A DNA stretch of 64,000 bases from PLA3 sp964592235 (GCA_964592235.1 CAZQCF010000012.1:1-64000); one strand, 5' to 3'. Positions 25,762 to 35,419 are shown, numbered from the stretch's first letter. Notes: generated from the letters alone by a model not told the origin. Numbers and translations are program-made.

Positions 25762-27423
25762 ATGCCCCGACTCATTCCCATCGCCAGCACTGCCCTGTTC
25801 ATCCTTCTCCACGGCTGCGCCCAGCCCACCGCCCAGCCGCCGCGCGAAGAAGCCGCCGTGCTGTTCGACGGCATGGGCGACCACGAGCGCGCGGTGACGA
25901 CGAAGTCACCTAACGCGCAGCGCTATTTCAACCAGGGCCTCACATGGTCCTACGCCTTCAACCACGACGAAGCCATTCGCTCGTTCAAGACTGCTGCGCG
26001 GCTCGACCCCGACTGCGCCATGGCCCACTGGGGCGTCGCGCTGTGCAACGGGCCGCATATCAACAACATGATCGTTACGCCGGAGCGGGAGAAGACTGCC
26101 GTTGAAGCGGTCAAACGCGCCCAGGCCCTTCGCGAGAAAGCCAGCCTCGTCGAGCGCGCCCTGATCGACGCCGTCGCCGCGCGCTATGCCGACCCGCAGC
26201 CCAAGGACCGCACCGCCCTGAACGAAGCCTACGCCGCGGCGATGGGCAAAGTCTGGCAGGCATACCCGACTGACGCGGACGTCGGCTCGCTTTACGCGGA
26301 AGCACTGATGGACCTCCAACCGTGGGACCTCTGGAACATGGACGGCACGCCGAAGGGCCGCGTGACGGAGATCATCGACGTGCTCGACGCGGTGCTGGCG
26401 ATGTCGCCGAACCATCCCGGGGCGCTGCATCTGTACATTCACGCGCTGGAAGGCTCGCCGACGCCGGAGAAGGCCGTCGCCGCCGCGGATCGCCTGCGCG
26501 ACCTTGTGCCGCAATCGGGCCACTTGCAGCACATGCCGTCGCACATCGATGTGCAGGTCGGCAACTGGTCGAAGGCGGCCGATCAGAACGAGCGGGCGAT
26601 CGTGGCGGATACGAAGTATCGATCGATCATGCCGCGTCAGGGCCTGTATGCCGCATACATGGCACACAACGTGCACTTTCTGATGTTCGCCTGCATGATG
26701 GAGGGCCGCCGCGAGCGCGCCGTGAGCGCCGCCCGCGAGATGCTGGCGAAGATCCCGCCGGAGTTCGTCCGCGACATGCCGGACTTCGCCGATCCGTTCA
26801 TGGGCGCGGCCCTGGACGCCCTCAAACGCTTCGGCCGGTGGGAGGACATTCTCGCCGAACCATCTCCGCCGTCCGGCCTCCCGATCAGCAAGGCCATGTG
26901 GCACTTCTCGCGCGGCCTCGCATACGCCGCGAAGGGCGAGCTTGGCCCGGCCGCCGCCGAACAGTCCGCGTTTCGCGCGGCGGCGAAGCGCGTGCCGCCC
27001 GATGCACTCATGGGGGCGAACAAAGCCGCGAAGATCATGGAGATCGCCGAGCCGATGCTGGCCGGCGAGATCGCCTACCGCCGCGGCGAGATCGACGAAG
27101 CCGTGCGACTCCTGCGCAAAGCGGTTGAGATTGAAGACACATTGCTCTATACGGAACCGCCGGATTGGATTCAGCCCGTGCGGCATACGCTCGGTGCGAT
27201 CCTGCTCGATGCGAAGCGCCACGAAGAAGCCGAAGCGGTCTACCGCGAAGACCTGAAGCACTGGCCCGAAAACGGCTGGTCGCTGTTCGGCCTCGCCCAG
27301 AGTTTGCGCGGGCGCGGCGCGGTGGACGAAGCGGCACGGATTGAAGCGCGCTTCGCCAAGGCGTGGGCCCGCGCGGACATCAAGATCGGCGCGAGCTGTC
27401 TTTGTGTGCAAGCCGCACACTGA
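25762..27423 (+). CDS. TPR-containing lipoprotein
   Basis: The 553-residue protein has a lipoprotein signal (TALFILLHGCAQPTAQ, lipid Cys at about 19). The remainder is helical with tetratricopeptide-like repeats: FNQGLTWSYAFNHDEAIRSF with DPDCAMAHWGVALCNGP, PNHPGALHLYIHALEGSP and SGHLQHMPSHIDVQVGNWS. The His-rich HIHALE and HMPSHI motifs recur in a family of secreted TPR proteins sometimes near copper or methane-oxidation genes. No enzyme domain is visible. It is a single-gene unit with AGGAG before the ATG. Confidence 0.8.
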   Translation: MPRLIPIASTALFILLHGCAQPTAQPPREEAAVLFDGMGDHERAVTTKSPNAQRYFNQGLTWSYAFNHDEAIRSFKTAARLDPDCAMAHWGVALCNGPHINNMIVTPEREKTAVEAVKRAQALREKASLVERALIDAVAARYADPQPKDRTALNEAYAAAMGKVWQAYPTDADVGSLYAEALMDLQPWDLWNMDGTPKGRVTEIIDVLDAVLAMSPNHPGALHLYIHALEGSPTPEKAVAAADRLRDLVPQSGHLQHMPSHIDVQVGNWSKAADQNERAIVADTKYRSIMPRQGLYAAYMAHNVHFLMFACMMEGRRERAVSAAREMLAKIPPEFVRDMPDFADPFMGAALDALKRFGRWEDILAEPSPPSGLPISKAMWHFSRGLAYAAKGELGPAAAEQSAFRAAAKRVPPDALMGANKAAKIMEIAEPMLAGEIAYRRGEIDEAVRLLRKAVEIEDTLLYTEPPDWIQPVRHTLGAILLDAKRHEEAEAVYREDLKHWPENGWSLFGLAQSLRGRGAVDEAARIEARFAKAWARADIKIGASCLCVQAAH

Positions 27424-27780
27424 ACCACCGCCCGATGACGGGCGCCGACACGTCCTATACGGTCGTCGCAGCCGGACGACGCTCGCGTTGCCGGCCGGCA
27501 TCACGCCGTCATTACCCCATCGGTGGCGATTCACCCTCCCCCAAATCGCGCCCTGTCGCAATTCGCGGTCCCGTCGCGACTTGCGCAGCCGGCCCGCGCG
27601 AACGTCGTCCCGCGGCCCCCTAGCACCCCCCTTGCATGATCCCCGGCTTGAGAGAGGTCGGCGCGACCCGCCCATAACCGGCGGCGCGACGAGCGGGGGC
27701 AAGAAGGATGGTCGTGGTCGTGGCGGATATCGTCACTGCATTTGTTCGCCGGCGGGCGAAGATCATCATTCTGACGATCT
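27424..27780. other. Intergenic GC-rich region, no gene seen
   Basis: About 357 bases between the TPR gene and the convergent fur-like gene. No reading frame has a convincing start or recognisable product. A 7-bp inverted repeat GAAGATC / GATCTTC (27758-27782) overlaps the fur-like stop codon but lacks a T-tract. Confidence 0.5.
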
Positions 27781-28323
27781 TCACTTACGCCGCCTTGTGC
27801 TAGCCCGTGGCGGCCGGGCCGGGCTTCGCGGGCCGACGATCGCCTGTGCTCGCAATCCGATCGGACAACTCCGCACGCAGGCCTCGCATAACCCCGTGAT
27901 CTGAAAGCGGTGGGCCAGGGCATGAAAGCGATGCTCGGCGGCGATGGCCGCGCGCAGCCGCACCACCTGGCTGGCCCCGAACTCGATGATCCGCCCGCAG
28001 CGGCGGCAGACCATGTGATCGTGCGGGTCCTGGCCGTAGGTGTGCTCGTAGTGCACCTGCTTGTTGGAGAAGTGCACCTCTTTCACGATGCCGCAGGCGA
28101 CCAGCAGCTTCAGCGTGCGATAGACCGTCGCCTTGCCGACGCGGGAATCCTTCTGGCGCATGTCGAGCAGCAATTGCTCGGCCTCGAAGTGCTCGTCGTT
28201 CTGCATCACGGCGCGAAGGATGTCCTGCCGCTCGTCGGTGTACTTCAGCCCCCGGTCGCGCAGGAATTCGCGAAAGACGTTCTCGGCGGTGGCGATGGTC
28301 TCGGCGTCGGCCGGCTGGGCCAT
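27781..28323 (-). CDS. Fur-family metalloregulator
   Basis: The 180-residue protein has a Fur winged helix (FLRDRGLKYTDERQDILRAV, VGKATVYRTLKLLVACGIV) and the dimerisation domain with DPHDHMVCRRCGRIIEF and a second CEAC motif, giving the structural Zn Cys4 site. Metal-sensing His lie in HYEHTYGQDPHDH. Whether it senses iron, zinc or peroxide cannot be told. The tail ends in RPPRASTRRRK, longer and more basic than usual. ATG 28323 fits; the ORF to 28398 is unsupported. A ferredoxin gene diverges 114 bases upstream and is a possible target. Confidence 0.88.
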   Translation of the reverse strand: MAQPADAETIATAENVFREFLRDRGLKYTDERQDILRAVMQNDEHFEAEQLLLDMRQKDSRVGKATVYRTLKLLVACGIVKEVHFSNKQVHYEHTYGQDPHDHMVCRRCGRIIEFGASQVVRLRAAIAAEHRFHALAHRFQITGLCEACVRSCPIGLRAQAIVGPRSPARPPRASTRRRK

Positions 28324-28436
28324 GGGGCGCTCCGTTCGATTCAAGTCCGACGGTAATCTAGCGTATCTGATTGAAAGCGCCAAAACGCCGATACGCAACG
28401 ATGCAACAAACTTCCGCCGGCGCGTACAATCATGTC

Positions 28437-29054
28437 ATGCCTGATCCGTTGGAGAATCTTCCGCCGCAGGATCGCCGCGGCTTCTTCGCCGAAGGCATTC
28501 GCCGTCTGATGCGCCCCCTGGCCGACGCCATCGAGAAGCGCCTGCCGGAGTCGTTCGTCGCGCCGGCCCTGCTCCGGCCGCCGGGCGCCCTGCCAGAAAT
28601 TGAGTTTCTCGACACCTGTCATCGTTGCGGCCGCTGCGCCGAGAGCTGCCCGGCCGATGCCATCACGCTTTCCGTCAGCATCGACGATCGCGTACGCGGC
28701 ACGCCAACCGTGACCCCGGCCCGACAGGCCTGCGTCGTGTGCGACGAACTGGCCTGCATGAAGGTCTGCCCCAGCGGAGCGCTGCAGCTCGTGGACCGCT
28801 TCGCCATTCGGATGGGACTCGCCCGCGTGGATCACGACGTATGCGTCCGCTCCAGCGGTCAGCCCTGCGTCGAGTGCATCTACAAGTGCCCGCTCGGCGC
28901 CGAGGCGATCCGGCTCGACAAGAGCGGCCGCGTTGAAGTCATCAACCCCGACGCCCCGGGCAATCAGGGTCGCGGCTGCATCGGCTGCGGCATCTGCGAG
29001 CAGTATTGCCCAACGACGCCGGCGAAGGCGATTGTGATCGTGCCTGGTCGGTAG
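28437..29054 (+). CDS. Polyferredoxin (four 4Fe-4S motifs), NapG/MauM-like
   Basis: The 205-residue protein, starting at ATG 28437 (MPDPLENLPPQDRRGFFAE), has four iron-sulfur motifs of the Cx2Cx2Cx3C type: CHRCGRCAESCP, CVVCDELACMKVCP, CVRSSGQPCVECIYKCP and CIGCGICEQYCP. The order and spacing resemble NapG/MauM electron-transfer proteins, but no twin-arginine signal peptide is present, so it probably acts in the cytoplasm. Partner oxidoreductase not in the window. Diverges from the fur-like gene. Confidence 0.85.
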   Translation: MPDPLENLPPQDRRGFFAEGIRRLMRPLADAIEKRLPESFVAPALLRPPGALPEIEFLDTCHRCGRCAESCPADAITLSVSIDDRVRGTPTVTPARQACVVCDELACMKVCPSGALQLVDRFAIRMGLARVDHDVCVRSSGQPCVECIYKCPLGAEAIRLDKSGRVEVINPDAPGNQGRGCIGCGICEQYCPTTPAKAIVIVPGR

Positions 29055-29152
29055 TGAGATAGCGGAGAATCCAGCCCATTCCAGTCGCGAAGACGTGGTA
29101 TAATCAGGCCGTGGGTGGTCATACCGGGGAAACTCAACTGAAGGAGCGAGGA

Positions 29153-30646
29153 GTGGTATCAAGTCAGGGTCGATTCGTCATCGCGTGGTTCGGCCCCGCG
29201 CTGTATTTGTCTATTTGCACTTATTCTACGCCCTCCGTCGCCCGCGCCGGTGACGATGGCGGTTGTCCGCGCGGCGGGTGCGGTTGCGGTTCCTACTGCG
29301 GCTGCCTGTACTTCTGCGGCTGCGGCACGGGCACCGAGGAGCCCGTCTACGAAGGCCCGGCGTGGACCGCGGGTGGCGGCAAGCCCCAGCTTCAGGGATT
29401 CAACTCGCTCAACGTTCAGCTGATGAGTTGGTTTCCGGTGACAACCTTCAACGCGGCTTTCACCTCGGCGAATACGTGCGAAGGGTATGTGTCCAAGTCC
29501 GGCCGCGAGTACGCCATCATCGGCTTGTCGGGCGGCACGGGCTTTGTCGAGGTGACCGATCCGGCCAATGCGCAAATCGTGACCGTCGTGCCCGACTGCG
29601 GCACGTGCAGCGCCAGCTCCTGGCGCGATATTAAGGTGTACAATCAATATGCCTACGTCGTCAGCGAGGCGACGAACACGGGACTCGAAGTGTACGACCT
29701 GTCACAGATTGATGACGGAATCGTGACATTCGTCACGCGCGTCAACACGCCCGGCTCCTCGCGCACGCACACGCTCGAAATCAATCAGGACAGCGGCTAT
29801 GCCTATCGCTGCGGCGGCGGCAGCACGCTCGGCCTGCGCATCTACAACCTAGCCAATCCCGCGGCGCCCGTGTTCGTCACAACCGCCATCTCCGGTCGCT
29901 ACTTCCACGAGTGTCAGGCCGTGACGTACACCAGCGGCCCCTACGCCGGCAAGGAAATCGTCTTCGGCTTTACCGAGAACAGCTCCAGCGGCGGCGCGGC
30001 CGGCGTGACGATTCTCGATGTCACCGACAAGCAGAACATCATCACCCTGACGGCGAACTACCAGTACAGCGGGCCGTCGTTCTCGCACCAGGGCTGGGTC
30101 TCGGAAGACAAGCAATACCTCTACCTGAACGACGAGACCGACGGCAATCCGGCGACACGCATCATCAGCATCAGCAATCTCTCGGCCCCCGTGCAGGTCG
30201 GCTCGTTCTCAAGCGGCTTGCCTGCCGTGGATCACAATCTTTACGTGAAGGGGCGATACATCTTCGAGTCGAATTATCGCAGCGGCCTGCGCATCTTCGA
30301 CGCGATCAACCCGACCGCGCCCGTGCACGTCGCCTACTTCGACACCTATGAGGCGAACGACAACGCGGGTTTCAACGGCCTGTGGGACAATTACCCGTTC
30401 CTGCCCAGCGGCATCGTTCTCGGCAGCGACATCGAGCGTGGTCTGTTCATCTGGTGCTTTGGCAAGACCGGCGACATGAACAACGACCTGCGCGTGGATG
30501 ACGAAGACGTCGACCTGTTTGTTGACGCGATGCTCAACGGCGCCGCCTCAACGTCCCAGTGCAGCGGACCGGATCTGAACGGCGACGGCGACGTCAACGG
30601 CCTGGATGTCGAGGGTTTCAAGACCGCGTACGTCGCCGGGCCGTGA
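29153..30646 (+). CDS. Choice-of-anchor-B-type secreted protein with Cys-rich N terminus and dockerin end
   Basis: A 497-residue protein starting at GTG 29153 behind AAGGAGCGAGGA, with signal peptide FVIAWFGPALYLSICTYSTP. The mature N terminus is exceptionally Cys-rich (CPRGGCGCGSYCGCLYFCGC). A beta-propeller of LVIVD-like repeats follows (GFVEVTDPANAQIV, GLEVYDLSQID, GLRIYNLANPAAPVFV, GVTILDVTDKQNI). The C terminus has two dockerin-like calcium loops (GDMNNDLRVDDEDVDLFVDA and DLNGDGDVNGLDVEGF). An extracellular binding role is likely; no cohesin is seen in the window. Confidence 0.85.
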   Translation: MVSSQGRFVIAWFGPALYLSICTYSTPSVARAGDDGGCPRGGCGCGSYCGCLYFCGCGTGTEEPVYEGPAWTAGGGKPQLQGFNSLNVQLMSWFPVTTFNAAFTSANTCEGYVSKSGREYAIIGLSGGTGFVEVTDPANAQIVTVVPDCGTCSASSWRDIKVYNQYAYVVSEATNTGLEVYDLSQIDDGIVTFVTRVNTPGSSRTHTLEINQDSGYAYRCGGGSTLGLRIYNLANPAAPVFVTTAISGRYFHECQAVTYTSGPYAGKEIVFGFTENSSSGGAAGVTILDVTDKQNIITLTANYQYSGPSFSHQGWVSEDKQYLYLNDETDGNPATRIISISNLSAPVQVGSFSSGLPAVDHNLYVKGRYIFESNYRSGLRIFDAINPTAPVHVAYFDTYEANDNAGFNGLWDNYPFLPSGIVLGSDIERGLFIWCFGKTGDMNNDLRVDDEDVDLFVDAMLNGAASTSQCSGPDLNGDGDVNGLDVEGFKTAYVAGP

Positions 30647-30653
30647 CGACGAA

Positions 30654-31025
30654 TCAGCCCGCGGTCGCGACCTTCCGACCGCCCAGCGCGAACGCAGCGA
30701 TTCCGCCGATGCCGCCCGCCACGGCCGAGCCGGCCGTGCCGAATCCGAGCACAGCTGCATCGGTGTCGCCCAGAATGACCGAGATGGCGATGCCGAGGAT
30801 CGCACAGACGCCGCCGACGATCGCCCCGCCGCCAAAGGCGTTGCCTTTCGACGCCGCGCCCTTCGCAGCCCATAACGCCGCAAACACGAGCGAAATCAGC
30901 ATTCCGCCGATGGCGAAGACATTGTTCTTAATGAACTCGTTGTAATGCCCCCCGACCACCATCGCGATCTGCACGATCGTGCCGACGGCGGTCATGGGAA
31001 CCATGGACTTGCTTCGCGCGTTCAT
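30654..31025 (-). CDS. Small hydrophobic membrane protein
   Basis: The 123-residue protein has four hydrophobic helices (VGTIVQIAMVVGG, VFAIGGMLISLVFAALWAA, GGAIVGGVCAILGIAISVIL, AVLGFGTAGSAVAGGIGGIA) with glycine-rich turns. I do not recognise the family. It lies 46 bases after the SRPBCC-WD40 gene on the same strand, so it may be the last gene of the TetR operon. Convergent with the anchor-B gene by 7 bases. Confidence 0.55.
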   Translation of the reverse strand: MNARSKSMVPMTAVGTIVQIAMVVGGHYNEFIKNNVFAIGGMLISLVFAALWAAKGAASKGNAFGGGAIVGGVCAILGIAISVILGDTDAAVLGFGTAGSAVAGGIGGIAAFALGGRKVATAG

Positions 31026-31054
31026 AGGTATTGCCTGCCTTTCTGAAAGTGTTC

Positions 31055-31070
31055 ACCCACCGGCGTGGGT
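31055..31070 (-). terminator. Short hairpin abutting the SRPBCC-WD40 stop codon
   Basis: ACCCAC, loop GCCG, GTGGGT makes a perfect 6-bp hairpin directly after the stop codon on the minus strand. The following GAACACTTTC is a poor T-tract, so it may be an mRNA stabiliser or attenuator rather than a full terminator. Confidence 0.35.
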
Positions 31071-34000
31071 TCAATTCGCGTCCGTTGAATTCCGGCGCGT
31101 CGATAGCGTCATGCGTTCCTGCACCCGCTTCGCCAGCGACACGCTGTCAAGAATGCGGACGGTGCCATCCACAAACGACGCGCACAGGCGCGTTCCGTCC
31201 GGGCTGAAGTGCACGTCATAAGCCGACTCGGGCGAGCGGATCAGCAACGCCGCCTGTGCCCCCGTGGCCACATCCCACAAGCGCACCGTCTGGTCATACG
31301 ACGCCGAGGCGAGCCGCTTGCCGTCGGGCGAAAAACTCAACCCATACACCTCGCGATCGTGGCCCGGCATCGTGCGAAGCAATGTGCCGGTGCCGACCTC
31401 CCAGAGATGAACGGCCGGGTCGTACCCGGCCGATGCGAGCAGCTTTCCGTCGCGACTGAACATGACCCCGAGCGGCTTGTTCTTATGGCCTTTCAATTCC
31501 TTGTGCATATCGCCGGTTTGCCAGTCCCACAAGCGAACGAGGTTGTCCGTATCCGCCCCGGCAAGCAACCGGCCGTCCGGACTCATCGCGAGGGAGTACG
31601 AATAGAAACTGCCGTCGCCCAGCGTGCGGACTTCCTCGCCCGATTCCACGTCCCAGACCTTGATCGACTTGTCGTAGGACGCAGAGATCAGGTGCTTGCC
31701 GTCCTTCGAATACGCCAGCCCCGGGACGCCGCCGGTGTGGCCAGACAGCTTGCGATGTTCCTTCCGGGACTTGATGTCAAAAATCAGCACGTCGGGCGTG
31801 TTCAGTCCCACGGCGATCATGCGACCGTCCGGGCTGAAGGCCACGCGCGCCACTTGCTGCGGAAGGTCCTCAAACGCCGCGACCAATTCCCCCGTCGCCG
31901 CATCCCAGACCTTGACGGCCTGCTCGCTGGAACCTGTCGCGAACCATTTGCCGTCGGGGCTGAAGGGCGAGGACCAAACACCCTGTGCGCACTTCACCGA
32001 CGCAACGGGCTGTCCCGATCCGACGAACCACCGTTTAGCCGTCTTGTCCGCCGCGCCCGAAAGCAGGTACTGATCGTCGCGCGTGAAGGCCACCGTGCGG
32101 ACCTGTGAGGTGTGGCCGCGGAGTTCCGACAACCGCTCCCCCGTCGCCGCATCCCAGACTCGAACGAGCTGGTCGACCGCGCCCGTCGCGATGCGCTTGC
32201 CGTCGTGGCTGAAGGCGACGGCGTAAATGTCCTTGTCATGCGCCGTCCACTTGCGAACGACCTCCCCGGAATCCGTGTCCCACAGCCAGACGTTGTGCGC
32301 GCCGGAGCAGGCCGCCACCTGCTTGCCGTCTGGGCTGAACGCCAGTGAGTTGTACGGCGTATACTCCGCGCCGCCATAGCCGGGGCCGAGTTTGTGCAGA
32401 ACCTCACCGGTATCAACATCCCAGAGGATCACGTTGTTGTCCCATCCCGCAGACGCCAACCGCTCCCCGTCCGGACTGAACACCACGCGAACCACCGGCG
32501 GCCGGACCACATGCCCTTTGTACGTTCGAATCGCCTCGCCCGTTTCGGCATCCCAAAGCTTCACAAAACTCAACATCGACGTGGCGATCGTCTTGCCGTC
32601 GGGGCTGAACACGGCGGAATAGACTTGAGTCTTCTCATGCTTGATGCTTAGCAGCTCGTCGCCCGAGTCGACGTCCCACACCCGCGCAACGCCGTCCGAG
32701 CCGGCCGTGACGACGCGCTTGGCGTCGTAGCTGAACGATGCATGCCACAGCGCCGTGGGCGATGCTTTCAAGACACGGCGTACTCGTCCGGAATCCGCCT
32801 CGCGCAAAACGGCCGAGCCATCGGCGCACGCCTCGACGATCAACGCGGGGTCCGCGCTCGTCTCAATCGACATGACCGTCTCGGCGTGATCGCGCCACGT
32901 CTGCACGCTTAAATCGCTCGCCGCGTTGAAATAGTCCCACTCCCAGTGGCGGCGGTCGTGAGGCGCGGCATCCAGCCAGCGCCGAACTGATGCGGTCTCA
33001 TTCAAGGTCAGCGACGCCGATGCCGCCGCGATATGCGCCAAATAGGACTCGAACTGTGGATCGAGACTTGCGTCCACATCTGACGAGGCGCTCGAGTCCG
33101 GCTCGCCCTCCTCCGGCTCCGGTCGCGGGTCCGCCGCCTCCGGTGCTTTGCCTGATTTCGCGAACTTCGCCTGCAACTGCTTGACGGTCCAGTCGTTGCC
33201 CTTGTCGAAAAAGGCCCGCAGTTTGCGCGAGTCCTCGTCGTCACCGTAACCCATGCCACAAACGGTGAAACGCGTTCGCCCGTCGTCCAGCGGCTCCAGA
33301 TGAATCACCGACCACATGTGTTTCACGGCTGCTTTGAACGGAAAATTCGCAGGCGGCTTGCCGACCTTGATCGAGAGCATCCGATTCGGTTCGTAGCTCA
33401 AGATGATGTTCTCAATCGTGTTCTCGTCCCCGATCACGCCATCCGGGCTATAGTGCGTGCGCATCCTGCCGCCAACGCGCAGATCAATCTCGGCGTGCGC
33501 GACCATCCACGACTCCATGCCCTCCTTGGTCGTGAAGGCCTTCCAGACCTCTTCCATCGGTGCATCGACGATCGCCGAATGACGGAGGACATCCCCCGCC
33601 CGCGCATCGCCTGCAGCGGGTTTTTCATCGCCCGAAGCTCTCGGTTGCTCCGCGCGAGCGTTTTCCTTCGCCCCTTCCGTTTGGTCCAGCGCCTTCGCGA
33701 CCATCTTCAGGAAGATGGGATTGTTCTTCAGGAAGTAGTCGTAGGCGTCGTCCCATTCTTTCTCCCCGGCGCGCCAACCGACGACGGTCAGTCGCAGCTT
33801 CGTCTTCGCATCGCCAATCGGCTCGAAATAAAACGCGCCCCAGGTGCCCTCCTTCTGTACCGTCGGGAACTTCGGCGGCGCGCTGCCCCGCGTCGACAAC
33901 ACCGCATGCGGCACATACGCGAGAACTTTATTCGGCGATTTCGGCCAGAAGGCCCACGCTCCGCCCGGCTTCAATTCGACCAGCGGATCCTTGCCGCCCA

Positions 34001-34757
34001 GTCGCTTGAGGCCGTCGGTCGTGGCGAGAATCTGCCACACGTCCTCCACCGGCGCGGCGATCTCAAGCTCAAAACATTGCTTCTTCTCATGCGCCTCTAT
34101 CGATGTGACCTTCACGGCTCCATCATGCCAGACCTTGAGCGGCGGAACGTCGTCCGGGCTGTCATCCGTCGCGTCCCCCGATTCAAGGTGTTTCTTGAGA
34201 TTCTTCAGCACCATGCCCCATGCCCGGTCGAAATACTCGTACCCGGTGTCCCAGTCCTTCCCCTCACGCCAGCCGACCTGATCCAGGATCACGCGCGTAC
34301 GATCCGCCTTCAGCACGGAGAATCGCAGAACGACGAACGTCTTCTCATTGGCTTTTCGCAGCGCCGGCACCTTCGGCGGGAAGTTCCACTCAAACGCCAG
34401 AAGTTCGTTCAGAATGAACGACAGCAGCGTGCAGCCTTCCGATCCGCGCCCGCCGGATTCGTCCGGCTCTTTCATGCCCATGTAGCATTCGTACGCCCCG
34501 CCGAGGCGCAACTCGATCTTCGAATCGGGCGAGAAGAACTTCGCCATCTCGGCTGAATCGGTCCAGCATTTCCAAATCCGGCCGACCGGCGCGTCGATCA
34601 CGATCTCTTTGTGCAGGACGCGCTCGCGCGGCGAGTCGTCGGCGGCATGCACCGGCACTGCATGCAAACACAACGCAATCGCTGCGACGCACGTAGCAGG
34701 GGATGCGACCCTGCCCGATCTTTGAACAATACGCTTGGAGTACATCCGGCTGTCCAT
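31071..34757 (-). CDS. Exported three-SRPBCC plus 14-WD40 fusion protein
   Basis: The 1228-residue protein begins with a signal peptide (ATCVAAIALCLHAVPVHA). Three AHSA1-like SRPBCC domains follow: KEIVIDAPVGRIWKCWTD (about 48), LEIAAPVEDVWQILATTD (about 228) and SAIVDAPMEEVWKAFTTKE (about 392). After an acidic linker come 14 WD40 repeats with WD-TGE signatures (VWDVDSGDELL, LWDAETGEAI, LWDVATGAQA), enough for two seven-bladed propellers. SRPBCC domains bind hydrophobic ligands; the propellers bind proteins. Cotranscription with the TetR gene 32 bases upstream is likely. Fusion and export together are unusual. Confidence 0.85.
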   Translation of the reverse strand: MDSRMYSKRIVQRSGRVASPATCVAAIALCLHAVPVHAADDSPRERVLHKEIVIDAPVGRIWKCWTDSAEMAKFFSPDSKIELRLGGAYECYMGMKEPDESGGRGSEGCTLLSFILNELLAFEWNFPPKVPALRKANEKTFVVLRFSVLKADRTRVILDQVGWREGKDWDTGYEYFDRAWGMVLKNLKKHLESGDATDDSPDDVPPLKVWHDGAVKVTSIEAHEKKQCFELEIAAPVEDVWQILATTDGLKRLGGKDPLVELKPGGAWAFWPKSPNKVLAYVPHAVLSTRGSAPPKFPTVQKEGTWGAFYFEPIGDAKTKLRLTVVGWRAGEKEWDDAYDYFLKNNPIFLKMVAKALDQTEGAKENARAEQPRASGDEKPAAGDARAGDVLRHSAIVDAPMEEVWKAFTTKEGMESWMVAHAEIDLRVGGRMRTHYSPDGVIGDENTIENIILSYEPNRMLSIKVGKPPANFPFKAAVKHMWSVIHLEPLDDGRTRFTVCGMGYGDDEDSRKLRAFFDKGNDWTVKQLQAKFAKSGKAPEAADPRPEPEEGEPDSSASSDVDASLDPQFESYLAHIAAASASLTLNETASVRRWLDAAPHDRRHWEWDYFNAASDLSVQTWRDHAETVMSIETSADPALIVEACADGSAVLREADSGRVRRVLKASPTALWHASFSYDAKRVVTAGSDGVARVWDVDSGDELLSIKHEKTQVYSAVFSPDGKTIATSMLSFVKLWDAETGEAIRTYKGHVVRPPVVRVVFSPDGERLASAGWDNNVILWDVDTGEVLHKLGPGYGGAEYTPYNSLAFSPDGKQVAACSGAHNVWLWDTDSGEVVRKWTAHDKDIYAVAFSHDGKRIATGAVDQLVRVWDAATGERLSELRGHTSQVRTVAFTRDDQYLLSGAADKTAKRWFVGSGQPVASVKCAQGVWSSPFSPDGKWFATGSSEQAVKVWDAATGELVAAFEDLPQQVARVAFSPDGRMIAVGLNTPDVLIFDIKSRKEHRKLSGHTGGVPGLAYSKDGKHLISASYDKSIKVWDVESGEEVRTLGDGSFYSYSLAMSPDGRLLAGADTDNLVRLWDWQTGDMHKELKGHKNKPLGVMFSRDGKLLASAGYDPAVHLWEVGTGTLLRTMPGHDREVYGLSFSPDGKRLASASYDQTVRLWDVATGAQAALLIRSPESAYDVHFSPDGTRLCASFVDGTVRILDSVSLAKRVQERMTLSTRRNSTDAN

Positions 34758-34789
34758 CTCAATCTCCAGTCTTCGCGCGTTGGAGGTTC

Positions 34790-35419
34790 CTACCCCTCGC
34801 CGCGCGCTTGCTTTTCCCGGGTCGCCTGCTCCTGCAGGCGGTTCAGATAATCCTCAAACTGTGCCACAGATGCGTCATAATATTGAATGTCCCGATGCGA
34901 GCGGGCTTGCATGATGCCGCCCTCCATCACCGTCAGCGCGAAGCGCGCCAAGGCCGCCCGATCCATGTTCGCCGGCAAGCGGTCGCCCGCCTCCACGAGG
35001 CACTTCTCCAGGGCGGCGCACCAGTTCGTGAAGTTCTGCGCGATCTTTTCCCGAACCACCGGACCCGCTCCCGCCCCCAACTCCAGCGCGAGGTTTCCGA
35101 TCGGGCAACCCAGATTGAAATCCGTCATCAACAGCATCTCGCGATACCCCTTGAGCACGGCCACGACGCGGCCGATCGGGTCGCTCGTCGATGCGAACGG
35201 GCCGTCCATGACGCCGGGGTGCAGCATCTCGAGATACCAATCGAGCACCGCCGAAAGCAGTTCGTCCTTGGACGCGAAAAAGTGATACAGACTGCCCGCG
35301 CCAGCCCCAGAGGCCTTGAGAATCTCCGACAGGCCGGTCGCGTGATACCCGCGCTCATGGAAAAGTGCTCGAGCGGTCTCAACGATCTTCTTCCGTGTGT
35401 TTCGCTTTTCTTCTGCCAT
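34790..35419 (-). CDS. TetR-family repressor
   Basis: The 209-residue protein has an N-terminal helix-turn-helix (RKKIVETARALFHERGYHATG, then LSEILKASGAGAGSLYHFF), with the sequence SLYHFFASKDELL typical of TetR. The C-terminal ligand domain contains CPIGNLALELGAGAGPVVRE, the CPxGN-type motif seen in LmrA/YxaF-like TetR proteins. A perfect inverted repeat sits just upstream of its start codon, so autoregulation is likely. The SRPBCC-WD40 gene follows by 32 bases and would be in the same operon. Confidence 0.9.
   Translation of the reverse strand: MAEEKRNTRKKIVETARALFHERGYHATGLSEILKASGAGAGSLYHFFASKDELLSAVLDWYLEMLHPGVMDGPFASTSDPIGRVVAVLKGYREMLLMTDFNLGCPIGNLALELGAGAGPVVREKIAQNFTNWCAALEKCLVEAGDRLPANMDRAALARFALTVMEGGIMQARSHRDIQYYDASVAQFEDYLNRLQEQATREKQARGEG

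Noticed and set aside
25906..27702. 598-codon minus-strand frame
   Set aside because: It opposes the TPR lipoprotein, whose lipobox and repeats are clear; the minus frame is arginine- and histidine-rich noise.
27758..27782. GAAGATC/GATCTTC inverted repeat at the fur-like stop
   Set aside because: No T-tract follows on either strand, so it is not a normal terminator.
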